DNA of 64,000 bases from Allacma fusca (taxonomy: Eukaryota > Arthropoda > Collembola > Symphypleona > Sminthuridae), in NCBI GenBank assembly GCA_947179485.1, contig OX359245.1:71969067-72033066 (forward strand), in the 5' to 3' direction. Under the pieces are notes generated by a model. It saw only the letters and a list, made by a program, of their open reading frames with translations. It had not been told where the DNA came from and made no database searches. Of the stretch, positions 11,466-23,626 are shown piece after piece (the stretch's first letter is position 1; each line of letters opens with the position of its first letter). The translations under genes and the position numbers were made by a program.

Positions 11466-13127
11466 TTGTATCAAAATTCATTTGTAAAAGTAAAATCTGG
11501 CTGCTCATGTAATAAGACTCCACACAGAAGGGAGGCCACAAGAATACGAAAACAGCCCCTCTATTCTTGTACGTTCAGAGCTAAAAATCACCTCAACTTT
11601 CAACGTGAGCTTCACATTAGTGAAAAACCACAGATGCATATGCAATTTGTGCTGCAAGAGTTTTTTGCAAAAACTGGCAACCTTCAGGACCATAGGAGGA
11701 AGCTAACGCTAAGGAAAAACCTTAAGAGTGCTCGAATTGCCAGAGCAGGTTCTCAATAGTACTTTACTCAATGAAACCAGTGGTCGTCACGGGAACGGGT
11801 AAAACCCGGGAACATGGGAACGGGAACGAGTACAGGAACGGGTACGGGAACAAATATTTTGTTCCCAACCTGTTTGGGTACAGGAACAGGAACACGTTCA
11901 GGTGGACCCGACCACTGGGAACAGGAACAGTAGTGGGAACAGGAACCGATATTTTTAATTTGTTCCCGTTCCCATCGGGAACGGGTACGGTCTACACATG
12001 ATCCCGTTCCCATACCTGTTGTTCCCGGGATCAAGTGGGTACTTTTACCATTTTCTTGAAAAACACTCAAAATTGATCTTGGAAGACTTGATAGTACTTT
12101 ATTTATGTATACAATTCAATTTGCATATTCCATTCCGTTCTTTTTTTGTGCAATTTCTACGCGCATATCCTTGTCTTAAAGATAATAATGTTAGAACTCG
12201 TGTTTCAATACAGTTGCGGTATTTTCTAGAATAGTTCTACAAGTTAATATAGGAAATATTAAAATAATTATTATTAATTTATACTTTTGCTCCGCGTTTT
12301 ACCCTTGAAAAATTGATTGCACGAGTTAATATTCAAAAAAAATAAAACTAACAAAGGGAAACTAACCCGTGCTGGAATATATTTTTCAGATATATTTTAT
12401 ATGCAGAATAATTATCTTTGGGCCAGCAATTGATCTTAAATATTAAGTTCCATTTTGAAACCCGCATCAGTATTCAATTTTATTATTGGCAGAGCAATAT
12501 CAATGTTTCATTCATTCTTGCATCATTTCCCAGTATGTCATTTTAAAGTGTAGATATTCGGTCTACTCGGTACATAATCTCAGAAGAATTCAACAATCAG
12601 TAATTATACTGATACGTCTCGCTTTGGGAGAGCGTTTAGCCGCCCTGCATATTGCCTGTTTTTTATCTGCAAACGAAGGGTTTGATGGTTCGTGAAATCC
12701 TGATAATAATTTTTACCACATTTAATTACAATACGACTTGGACCCGGGAACGGGACCGGGAACACCAGCTGTGGGAACGGGTACGGGTCCAAAAAATTTT
12801 TAATTTCTGGGTACGGGAACAGGAACGGGTCCGGGTACACATTTTTATTACGTTCATGGGAACGGGTACCTAAAATACTGTTCCCATCATAACGGGAACG
12901 GGTCCGGGTACGGGAACACTTAAGGGGAGTACCCATTGAGTGGGAACAGGAACAGGAACGGGAACAAACTTTTTGTACCCATGACGACCACTGAATGAAA
13001 CCACATGTACAAGCTCATTCAAACGAGATACCGTACATTTGTCACGTTTGCTCGAAGCATTACAAAAACGCAAGAATTAACTGGGAACGGCATTCAGAGG
13101 AAATGTATTTTCCTTGCAGTATGTAAA
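11466..13127 (+). pseudogene. Eroded C2H2 zinc-finger gene relic, split by a MITE
   Basis: Several finger remnants can be read in different frames: NHLNFQRELHISEKPQ with an EKP-type linker (about 11580-11640), CICNLCCKSF in another frame just after it, FFAKTGNLQDHRRK, and CSNCQSRFS near 11735. After the inserted element, bases from 13002 encode PYICHVCSKHYKNARINWE followed by RH, then CSM and a stop near 13127. At least one frameshift separates the finger pieces upstream of the element, so the gene is dead. Without the element and one copy of its 8-bp duplication, the frame runs straight from CSNC to YICHVC. It may be a decayed relative of the zinc-finger gene on the opposite strand; the spacing of its fingers is of the ordinary linker type. 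Confidence 0.6.
11778..12993. mobile_element. hAT-like MITE 1 (GGGAAC arrays), 8-bp TSD aatgaaac
   Basis: A 1216-bp element with inverted ends CAGTGGTCGTCACGGGAAC (left) and CAGTGGTCGTCATGGGTAC (right, read inward). It is flanked by exact 8-bp duplications aatgaaac at 11770-11777 and 12994-13001. About 250 bp at each side consist of degenerate GGGAAC/GGTACGGG units, inverted between the two sides; the ~700-bp core is AT-rich and non-coding. End type and duplication length fit the hAT superfamily. No transposase is present, so it depends on a transposase encoded elsewhere. Confidence 0.9.
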
Positions 13128-13235
13128 AACACAAATATGAGGAACTGCTATTCATAATTTTGGCTGACAATCAAAATCCTCCTTTTGAAAAAAACACTTT
13201 GAATTATTGTAGGTAGAATTTCCTCCAGTTCAATC

Positions 13236-13768
13236 TAGTGGTCGGACTAGTTCAGTTTGGTTCGTAAAATTCAGTTTAGTTCGGTTCACAAAGTGAACTG
13301 AATCAAAAATCAAAATTTCAGTTCAGTTAGCTATTCTTCGGTTCAGTTCAGTTCAGTTTCCTCTACGAACTGAAACTGAACTGAACTGAACTGAATATGT
13401 ATATATAGAGAGAGATTTTTTAAATAAGGGGTATACAGTTCTTTGTATTCCACTTTAATCTGATTTTAAATATGTTCAATCTAGTACTGTTCTAGCACTG
13501 CAAATGCAATCGCATTTTACGTAGATATTCCTTAAAAAAAGTAACAGTCAGAGATGAGAAGTGCGTCATACAGAACGTCAGAAACAGGCTTTATTGTGCG
13601 TGCGTAACAATCAGTTCAAACTATTCAGTTCAGTTCAGTTTTACGCTGGAACCGAACCATTCAGTTTAGTTTGTGTATCGAACTGAACCAAAATTTGTAT
13701 GAACCAAACTGAACTGAACTGAACTGAACTGAAATTTTCAGTTTTGAACTGAACTGGTCCGACCACTA
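13236..13768. mobile_element. hAT-like MITE 2 (GAACT arrays), 8-bp TSD gttcaatc
   Basis: A 533-bp element with ends TAGTGGTCGGACTAGTTCAG and TAGTGGTCGGACCAGTTCAG (19 of 20 identical, read inward). Exact duplications gttcaatc lie at 13228-13235 and 13769-13776. Left (to about 13395) and right (from about 13610) arrays are made of CAGTT/GAACT units in opposite orientation, so the two sides could pair over more than 100 bp. The core is non-coding. Confidence 0.92.
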
Positions 13769-13776
13769 GTTCAATC

Positions 13777-16700
13777 CGACTCTTTCCCTCAAGTTCTGAT
13801 TATTCAAGTAAGTTAGAATTTTTACTTGAGCATTTCCGTTTGATGTTTTGCTGGAAATGAGATCTTCCTGAGTGACGCTTAAGATTCGTACAGGACAATG
13901 TTTTGCAAAATTGCGATCCAATTATGAAAATTTTATGAAACTTGCCATGGTACTTTGTCCGTTTGATAGTGTCATCATGTCCTGTTTGAGGCTCGTAGTT
14001 TATTTGTTGTGACTCAACCTGTTTGTTTTGACTCGAAGGAATTATTCTTAATTGGGACGAGAATTATTCGAGAAACAACTAAATTCTCTGAATTTTAATA
14101 TTACACAAATCTTCTACAATTTAATTTACATTTATTTTTGCACGTATGAACTCTTGGTTCTTTTTATTGGCACAAACTTTTGGTATTATTACTTGGAATT
14201 GCACGGATCTGAACATGCTCTAACTAACTACAGTATATATGCAGAGCATTTCCAAGATTCTAAACGCCTTCCTTGACATGCCACCCTTAATATAACACTC
14301 GCTTGACAGCATAGTCCAAGTTACTGTACAAGTATTTACAGTTAGGTATATATAAGATTTTTAGTTCAATGTGTAAATGCTGGGAGGATTTTGAAACATA
14401 TCCTTTTCTAGGCCCAATTACAGCATATTTACAAGGGAATATGCACAATTAAATTGATCAATATATAGACTATTTACATACTTACATCCAAATGCTGGAT
14501 TTGTCATCAAGATCCGAGCCTCTGCTGAACATGAATTCATAAAAAAGTATTTCACTGATTTCCCACTCTCTCATCGCAACTGGACCTGATGAGGGCCATT
14601 CCGAAAATATGCAAAAATTTAGTAGTACATACAATGTCTTGATGCCTTTGTAATTTAGAATGATAAAAAAATAAAGCAATACGACTAACAGTCATATGTT
14701 CATAAAAAAGGCTTTACTGAGCAAATTCTATGCACGCGAATGACAAGGACAAATAAATTGAATGAACAATCCCAGCTGTCAGTGTTTTCTCTGACTTACA
14801 TTTTTACATCAAATTCCCTCAATTCTTTAAACTTCAAACTTAAATATTTTTCTGGCGATATGCTTGGCTTGGATGCTCTCATCAGCCAGAAGAGTTACTT
14901 TTGTGAATAATAATTTATTACCCAAAAAAGTAACTGTTAACATTCCTACAATCTACATTTGATACAAAAGTATATCATGATATTCGGGGAATATGTACAC
15001 CAATCTCAGATAATTAAAAAGCTCTCCATAATGTAAGGAATGTGTGCTTCTCGGAGTGACATTGAGGATTTCCATTAGAATTTTTGTAAATTAATGGATT
15101 TCTTTCGTCAAAAACATTTTCACAAAAACTCAATAGTTTCATTCTTTTACAAGTGCATTGTTTATTTTTCATTGGTAGTTTCTAACTCCATATTCGAGGT
15201 TGCTCAAAGTCTTTGTAACAATCAAACACTTTTTTAATGGCGCAATCAGCAATAAAAAACTCTCACGAGATCGTAATTTTAAAGAATATAACAATTCCTT
15301 GTCGGCACATAAATGACTTTTTAAAAATTTATGTAAACGGATTCATTGTCAGCAAAAATGCATTTGAACATAATTATCTTTGATAATTGATCCTCCAAGC
15401 TTGTTTAATTTCATATTCGTTTCACTAGATCGAAACATTCGAACATCTACTCGCAACATCTCCGGAGGGTGTAGTTGAGTTCAAGAAATTTTGAACATTC
15501 AAACCATTTGAACCGAGCAGAAATGAAGGCAAAAAGGTTGTAAAATATTTATCACTAATTTTTTATAAATTATTCCCAGAGTTTTTTTTCTGAAAAAATT
15601 CTGATAAATTCGTGTGGAATTAAACATCAGACTACAAATAAATCTAATAAAAAGAAGTTTTTGTTCTATTCACAGAGAATTCCCAATCAGTATCTGGACC
15701 ATTATCGTGGTTCTACTGATGGTCACTATTGTACTTGCATCTCCATCTCCCCCTATTGGTCCCCCGGGTCCACGTTGGCGAATGTGTAAGAAATAATTAC
15801 CAGATTTCTGCTACAAAAAACATTTTTTTAAGGAACTATCATACTTGAAATATTGTAAGAGACACAAACGAGAGAGGTTTAAAACCTAATCTTTATTTTG
15901 TTTAAGGGGGCTGATAAACCAACTCTTCGTGATGCTACCAAAAAGCTCCAAAATGTATCCCATTTTTTCTCGGACAACGGAACATAAATCGAGGATGCAA
16001 TTTTCAATAACCTACCCTGCAAATAACAAAAAACATTATACATATTATAATTTGGCAACATTTACAACTAATTATATATACACCCAAGCATGTATTTTAT
16101 TTTTTAATAATTACTATTCCAAAATTTTGAACATATAATTTGTTGGATTGCCTGCGTAATAAAAAATGCTCGATTAATCCTATTTTTCTTTTTCTTTTTG
16201 AAATTAACAGTAAAAAATAAATTGAATTTCGCGAAGTGACAAAGTTTTATATTCATTTCCGTTTCCTGGATGTCATTTCCCATAATCAGCATCCTGATCT
16301 CGCCTGCATTGCGTACTGAAGTCATATTTGCTGTTGTCAGAAATAACTCACATATATCGTATCATATCATACCACAGTAATGCATGGTTTAGTGCATTTC
16401 ACTCTGTTTAAAGAAGATTTCGGATTTCATTAATGATTTTTTGGGACGAAGCAAGACTAACACAGAAGTGACTCCCTCAAAATCTACGCCCCATTAATTT
16501 TTGTACGATTGGAGGGAGCAGGATAAATTATTTTAATATAATTTAAATGGGTAAAAAATTAATTAAGGGCTTATGTTTATTAGAATACATAAATATACTG
16601 AATGTTTCTGTTCTGACAAAGGGTTCGATCTTAACAGTCTTGGTATAAAACATAACCAGAAAAAGGTGCAATAAATATGCCCAATAAAAAACGATTAAGC

Positions 16701-17020
16701 TTCACAATTACTTGCGGTACACATTTTTACTTAAAAGTCACTATTTGTAAAATGTACATGATTACAGGTAATTACATTAAAAACTCTACATTATTATTTT
16801 AAATACATACTCACACATGGATAATTTATCTAGAGGTAACCTAAATGGATCGTTTTGTTTGTCCTGTGTATAGTTTGAACTTTGAACTATATTACAGTAG
16901 GACTCTACCAATCTACACACCCGAACATCATAAACCACACTCATAATTATATGTACATAAGACATAATTAATCAGAAGAATTACCATAGGAACTCACTCA
17001 TTACAATTTTGGTATACAAT
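13777..17020. other. 3.2 kb without a recognisable gene
   Basis: AT-rich sequence downstream of the ACE-like gene. The only frame of note is plus 15614-15796, a hydrophobic stretch followed by a Pro-rich tail, which I could not support as a gene. No repeats or RNA genes were recognised. Confidence 0.4.
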
Positions 17021-20000
17021 TTAATTTACAAGAAAGAAATCCAACTTTGTCAGGGAAACTGCACACAGGAAGACGCCCAGTATGAATGTTATTGAAGGAT
17101 TGGAATTTGATTGGCTTCCACTTTTTTTGGTCTTCGTCCGGAGACACGGGGGATGAGATTTGTCTGTAAAGGAAGGGCAGATAGAGATATAAAAAATTCT
17201 GACGTTCATTTAAATTAATTAAATTGGCTTCAATCATAAATTATTACTCACCTCTAACCCAACCGATGTGCTCCTTGGTTTTGTTGTTCTCTTTCTCCAG
17301 CCATACGATGAGGGGATGGAAATAGTCCAGAATAGCACTCGCATCTAATTGTCTCTTCCCTGTGACAATCTCCAGAGCTTCTGGCCAGGGCTTGGATGAT
17401 CCCAATTGTAACATTTTCCTGGAAATAAATTATAATTGACGACATTTATGTCAGATCTCAACATCGATTGTTATGATCTACGGATCAACAAAAAAGCTTC
17501 AACAGAATCTCTACTCAAATTAGTATTAGACTCGAACTCAGACCCAAAGTCTGATCACGAGTCGAAAGGTCAAGTTCATATCAAGAATTATCAATTAATT
17601 GAAGAATATTTCTTTACGCTAATTTTTCTCCAGCAGCATGACTCCTGTAAATATCACATTTGTGTAAAGGCTTCCCAACTCTATTCGCCGGATCGAACTG
17701 ATCCGCTGTAATGCACAGGGCTTGATGGAACTGGAACTGAACTATGGAGCTCACGAAGTATCTGAAAATATAATAATTATTTAAGTTACAATATAATAAC
17801 CCCTTAAATCAATTTAATGAGATACTGGCCTAAGGAGATCCGTAATCCATTAAAATAAACTCACTGTATGTAAGGACTGTTCGTAGTAATATGAAACTTG
17901 GACCCAGGATCGAAATCATCTTCTGTTCGGACTTCGGGAGGGGAAACTCCTTGATACTGCTCCCTGTGTGCAATTTGATCAATAATTATTTTAGATACAA
18001 GTCCCAGAAACTTCTAATCATAATAGTCATAATCGTCCAAATAAAAAAAATTGTTATCATATCCTCGACTCGGACAAGACCCAAAACCATTAGACTCTAT
18101 CCTTTACACAGAATTATTAAAAAAGTACATCCACCCGAGTCGAATTAAAAGTAGATACTCAATATGACTCTGAGGATCTTCCCGATGCATCGGAGTAGCT
18201 ACATAGATATCGATCTGATTACCTCAAATCCCACCAGTCACAGTTGTACGTATCAGGATTGGTTTTGTTCTTGTACACATTCCATCTCCAGAGATCCATG
18301 AGATAGCCGAAAGGAAGGAATGCAATCTTCTCGAGGGCCATGGACAGAAGATAATTAATCTCAGCCTCCTCATCCTCTTCGAACTGATCCAGGAGCCCGA
18401 TCCCATGGAGATGATGAGGGGTTTGGACGGACAGGGCCATTAAATCTCCGATGGCCTCATGGAATCCGGGATTAGCCCCATCTCGAAAAATCTTGGGCTG
18501 GTTCTTGTACTGCATTTGATACTGCGTGTGACCCATTTCGTGATGCAGGGTCACTAAATCTTCCATATTGACCCTTGTGCACTGCTTGATCCTGAAAACA
18601 ATAGTTTGAATTTACACCCAAAAATAATATAAAAATTTTTAAATAAAATATTATAATCACTAGTATTTAATTACCAAAAGTCCTTGCCATTGCACATGTC
18701 CCAAGCGGAAGCATGACAGATGATCTCCCGGTCCTTTGGCTTCTCCAAAACTGATCCTGACCAAAATTCTGAGGGCATTGCAGTGAGTCCCAGGGACACA
18801 AAAAATTCTTCAGCTATTTTTGCCATATCCACAGGTTGCATCCCTTTCTCTACCATTTTTTCAGTGACATCAATACTGGACTTGTTGTAGGGCTTCACAA
18901 TGTCCATAATGTTTACCCAACTTTGGCTCCACATGTTACCTTCGTAAAATTAAATTTAAAAAAATTATTCATGACAAATCATTCCTTCAACAGCAGGCTC
19001 ACTATTTCCAATAACATTTTTATATAAATGCTAAAGGTGTTCCCGTGTCCGCAAAAAAAGGAATCAAAACGCGCTTTTAATTTGAGTGTCTCAGCTTGCC
19101 CCATTCCCAGGGGGGACGTCTCACAGTGCCCCTAAAAAACACTACGCTCTGTACATTTTAATAGTAAGTCCCTGGAACATAAGGATCATTTTTTCTATTG
19201 AATATCTATAGTTAAAAACCCTATAGCTGTATAAGCCGAGCCCCTCTTTGAAGCTGGTTTTTTGAGTCATAGTGAGCTTACGCATTTAAGAAGGACAGAA
19301 ATTACAAAGTACACAAAAGTCAACTGGGATGAATACAGAGTAATGACATTTTTATAGCTGTGACAGAGAAAAAGAACGCTGTTGGGTGTTTTGCAAAGTA
19401 GTAGCATTTTTTAGCGAAGCGTACAATATTTGCAGTAATTATTATACGTGCGATTAGGAGTGAGCAAAGAAACTAGTTTAGAGTTGAGTTGAATGTTCCC
19501 GTATAGCCCTCGTATATATGTTGAGGTTGAGGTGGCTTTTTGCTGACGACTGTCAACAGCACTGGAAAAACTGCCCATAAAGCATTGACTGAGTGGAAAG
19601 AACCTTGAAAGGATCTCTCAAGGCTATGTTGAGTAGCGTCAGGATTCCTAACCATGCCTAACATTGTCAGGATAGAGAACTGAGCAGAAAGCTCCCGCTT
19701 CTCAGAGTGCCCCAAAACCTTGAGTTTTTGCACTCGCGAAAATTTTTGCACTCCTGATATTTACCGCTCTTCTGCAAGGCCAGCATTCAAGCCAGAGCCA
19801 GCCCGAGTGAGCATAGGATTTTATTACAGCATTGCTTCAGTACGTTTATATACCCTTTAGTTCTTAAATCTTAAATACTTATACTTACATATAAGTAGAG
19901 TTATATTCCGTTGAGCAGTTTGAGAGGACGTATGTATGTATGTACAAGTCAGTAGTGTTATTTAATACCAGAGAGAGAGGGCAAAGCTTTAAAGAGAAAA

Positions 20001-23000
20001 TAATATCCTCACGCTATATTCCCAGTACGTACGCAGGTTGGGACTCCCTACTTGAGAATTGCAACTGGGAAAGAATATTACAACTGGGAAAAAATATTGT
20101 AACTATATCCCTTGACTATTAACATTCTGACTCTGCTCCACATTTCTACTCAGTTACAAATAATTACATGACAACCCTTTATTTTCTACTTTAGTAGTAA
20201 CATTCCATATCGTGTTACATGAGTCATATTTAAGGAATTAATGAGACATTTATTAGCATGGGGGAGTAGACTAAACAATTTCCCAGTTAGTACATTCACG
20301 ACATATTTGTTTTTTTTTCTCTTTCACGAAAACAAATACCACAATCCATTAAACACTGTGTAAAGGGGTCATTTACCAGAAGAAATCCCTACTCTATTAT
20401 TACGCATTTATCCGAACATATAAGGAACCATTGTGAGATAAGCAAAATTACGTTTGTAAACATACATTTCCTTTGGTAAGATTCAAAATTCAAATACCAT
20501 TGGATTTAAATTCCCATCCCTTTTGAAGACATTTTTTCGGTAGCTAAAAAAAATTCCCACGGAGGTCTTTATATTTAGTGTTTAAAAATAAAGCTTAATT
20601 ACGTTTGCAGATAATGTTTACTCTAAAAACACTACAGACACCAAGATACAAATATAAGCACTAGCCACGGCATTAATTTTGGCCAAGTTTAAAAGAATTG
20701 TTATTTAACAGCGTATGGCAGGAGTAATAATTACCTTATAATTATGTGGACACACGTTATATTCTTACTAATGTATACTTTGTTACCTGATAAACAAATA
20801 ATAATAAAGACTCAAGCGAGCCAAGTGTATGGCTGGGATAGCCCTAAGCTCAAGGAGCTAATTTAATTCTCACGTGTGTCTCTTTAAAGGGGTAATGTAG
20901 TTGCTAATTAGACATGAGCATTAGGGCTGAGCACTCTGTAGTGTGAATTCTCTTTTAAATGTTAATTAGTGACTATGACTCTTAAAAACTTACAAGAGGG
21001 AGAAGAGTCAACACATTTATCATGTATTAATTTCCCATATAATAAAAATGATAATAACATATGATATTCCATGTTTGCATGTATTCGTACAGTGCATTCA
21101 CACTGTTGTAGAGAGTCAGGGGTAAGATGAGACGCTAAAGTAATTATGTAATTATTTGTCTAAGGATTAAGTCCTGACTGTCATAATTACGGAGGAGATC
21201 AAGCCCTCAGTGAAATATCACTTGTGATAAATAATGATAAATAGTAATATTTTTTACCCAGTAAATGTGCAGGGATTGGTCCATTCAGAGAGATTAATTC
21301 CGGGCCGTAATACTGACGGAGTTTGGAACGGACGTAAGCATGGAGCTGTTGGTAGAAGGGTTTCAATTGGAGCCAAAGGTTCTCAATGTCTTGTCGGAAT
21401 GTGACTGACTCATAAGATCTCAATTCGTACTCAGCTCCGTCCGGGAATTCTATCCAAAATAATAAATCTGTAGTTAGCCTTTAATAGTAGCAGAAAACAA
21501 TATCCATCTGCACACTTGTCAGTGGTTGTTGCTAAATAAGTGATTCTTTGTGTGTATGTGTTTTGTATGTGTGTGTCTAGGATTGTGTCATTAGCTCGAA
21601 TATGTAGGTTCAGAATAAAAAAAAAGTGCAATTAAAAGTCATTGGAACACTTCAAATTCCATACATGCCGTTTGTATGAGTAGAAAGGACTTACTGTTCA
21701 GGATCGCAGCCTGACTGAATAATGTCACCATCTCCGTGTAATTTTTTCGCATTTTCCTTCCAGTCTGATTCCTCCATTGGAGCCAAACGTGCTTGAGGAG
21801 CTCGGGCTCTCGGCTCGTCATCATTAATTCCGTTAGCTCTGTCTCAATGCATTAAATCAGAATCATTATTGTAATTGCTCACATATAGGGTATGAACATC
21901 AACAGTCAAATCTTTTTATAATAGCACCTCCACAAGTAATTATCTGGGACTACAATTTTGTTAGAAATGCTCTTATTAAAAAATATCACTATGTAATTGA
22001 GTCACATCATTATAATCATAAAATCTTATTTTCTTTTAAAAGAGGGAAATTAATATAAGGGCAAAAAAAAATCATTTTTTTTTAGTTACTAAAACGCTGG
22101 GATATTGATATATAAATTTCTGTCTTGTAGCAAATAAATGTCAAAGATCGGGAAAAAATTAACACGTGAGTTGACTCATCTTTATCTTCACACTTACAAT
22201 TATTACAGTAGTCCCATATCACACGATAGTAATATTTCATTTCTGTAGTGACGTCAAGCATAATTATATAAGCATTGAATTCATTTGATATAAAAAAAGA
22301 AGGAAATTATAGCACTAAGGCTTGTATCATGTCTCCTTTGATTTGGCAAGACTAACGAGGAGGTTAGCATTTTTTAAAGATCAAATACAGATCTGTTGTA
22401 AAGCAGTTTTTTTTATGTGGAGAGAAACACATGGGAAAAAAATAATTCTGTTGGAGACGATTATAATTATTTACTATCGAGATTTTTTTATTCTTTCGAA
22501 ATACTTTACCTGGCTCCAGGCTCAAGTTACACTTGGTTTTGTTCTTCCAGTCACAGACCTTGGCTGTGGAGTAAGTGCTTACTAAAGCTTGCTTGGCTGT
22601 TTGGTACTGTATAGGGACGAAACGCTTAGAATAATTATTTCCATTGATAATAAAATTTTGCCGAGATTTAATCTAAAATAATTTCAAGATTTAAATCCCG
22701 TAATCGTTACTGCACATTGCCTTTAAAAAGTTTGTCCGGGCTTAGATCCATTGGTGTCAAAGAATTTGTCAATGAATAACATTTGTTTCTAGTGCATTTT
22801 ATGTAGTCCCAGAATTATTTATGACATTAAGATTTCATTCACGTTTGTTTATACTATATTCAAACCTTTTTTTTGCAATATACAGATAGGTAATTACACC
22901 ATACAGGGAATTTTTTTATGGCCATGAATAACGTTGGGAAAGTTCCTGGAGGATCATAAATGGTAAGAATGACTCCTAAAAAAATTAACCTTCCGGAGCT

Positions 23001-23626
23001 GAACTTCTGGTAGGATTGAGATCCCCATAACCGAAAGTAAATGAAACTGTCTCCGCACACTCGGGTCATGGAAGCCCGTCCAATTGAACTGACTCAGCTT
23101 GCCCCACATCTCCTTCCAAAACTTGGAGAAGGCGACGGATGCCTCCGTCTAAAAATAGAAACTCTAGTATGTATATGGATCACTGAAATCCTTTTAATCA
23201 GTCATTGATATATTTTCCCAAGAAATAATAAAAGAAAGACTGTCATCCACGTCATACCGCCTGTTGTTTATTGAAGACAGTGATATTCGTGGCGTACATC
23301 CAGTCCTTGATGGCACGATTTTGACAGGCAGCTGTGGCTTGGCTATTTAAATCCTCAAGAAATATTTTGGCAGCCGTCTCATTCGTTATGAGTTCCTTTG
23401 GGGCTGGGGGGGTGGGGGTGATTTGAGATGGCTCTCCGTGGGTTTCAGGCTTTGATGAGGTCGTCACCGCTCCATGACCTGAAGAGTGACCTCCACTATT
23501 GCTATTGCTGCTGCTATTGCATGTCCCTCCTTGGAACTGAAGGAAGAAGAGGAGGACAAACGACAGGAGTAGAAATCTGAGGATTTTGTCAATTCTATCC
23601 TCAAATATTGACCTCGGTCTTGTCAT
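17021..23626 (-). CDS. ACE: Angiotensin-converting enzyme-like peptidyl-dipeptidase (M2), 11 exons
   Basis: Exons (minus, 5' to 3'): 23626-23258, 23148-22990, 22606-22510, 21838-21695, 21449-21258, 18939-18675, 18591-18223, 17963-17865, 17761-17618, 17418-17252, 17163-17021. All splice sites are GT-AG and phases join without a break, giving 715 residues, the size of a single-domain ACE. A hydrophobic signal/anchor near residues 17-33 is followed by a Ser/Gly/Thr-rich linker, then the M2 domain. Visible are [27 protein letters not shown], the zinc motif HEMGH (18542-18528), the third ligand in [22 protein letters not shown], and [12 protein letters not shown]-terminal hydrophobic tail ([20 protein letters not shown]) suggests a membrane anchor. 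The enzyme should remove C-terminal dipeptides from peptides outside the cell. One oddity: the Arg of the PYIRYF motif that binds the second chloride in human ACE is Gln here. Confidence 0.95.
18940..21257 (-). other. Large intron 5 of the ACE-like gene
   Basis: 2.3 kb between exon 5 (GPIPAHLLG) and exon 6 ([10 protein letters not shown]). It is AT-rich with no coding potential that I can support and no transposon ends recognised. All other introns of this gene are shorter than about 0.8 kb. Confidence 0.7.

Noticed and set aside
11768-13073. Open frames rich in Gly/Thr or Pro/Val over GGGAAC arrays
   Set aside because: Chance coding of a transposon array; similar frames appear in every array of this type (also near 6690-6999, 51758-52090 and 52687-53164).
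15614-15796. Possible small secreted peptide exon (hydrophobic stretch then SPSPPIGPPGPRWR)
   Set aside because: A pyrimidine-rich CAG acceptor precedes it, but no partner exon, cleavage sites or family could be recognised.
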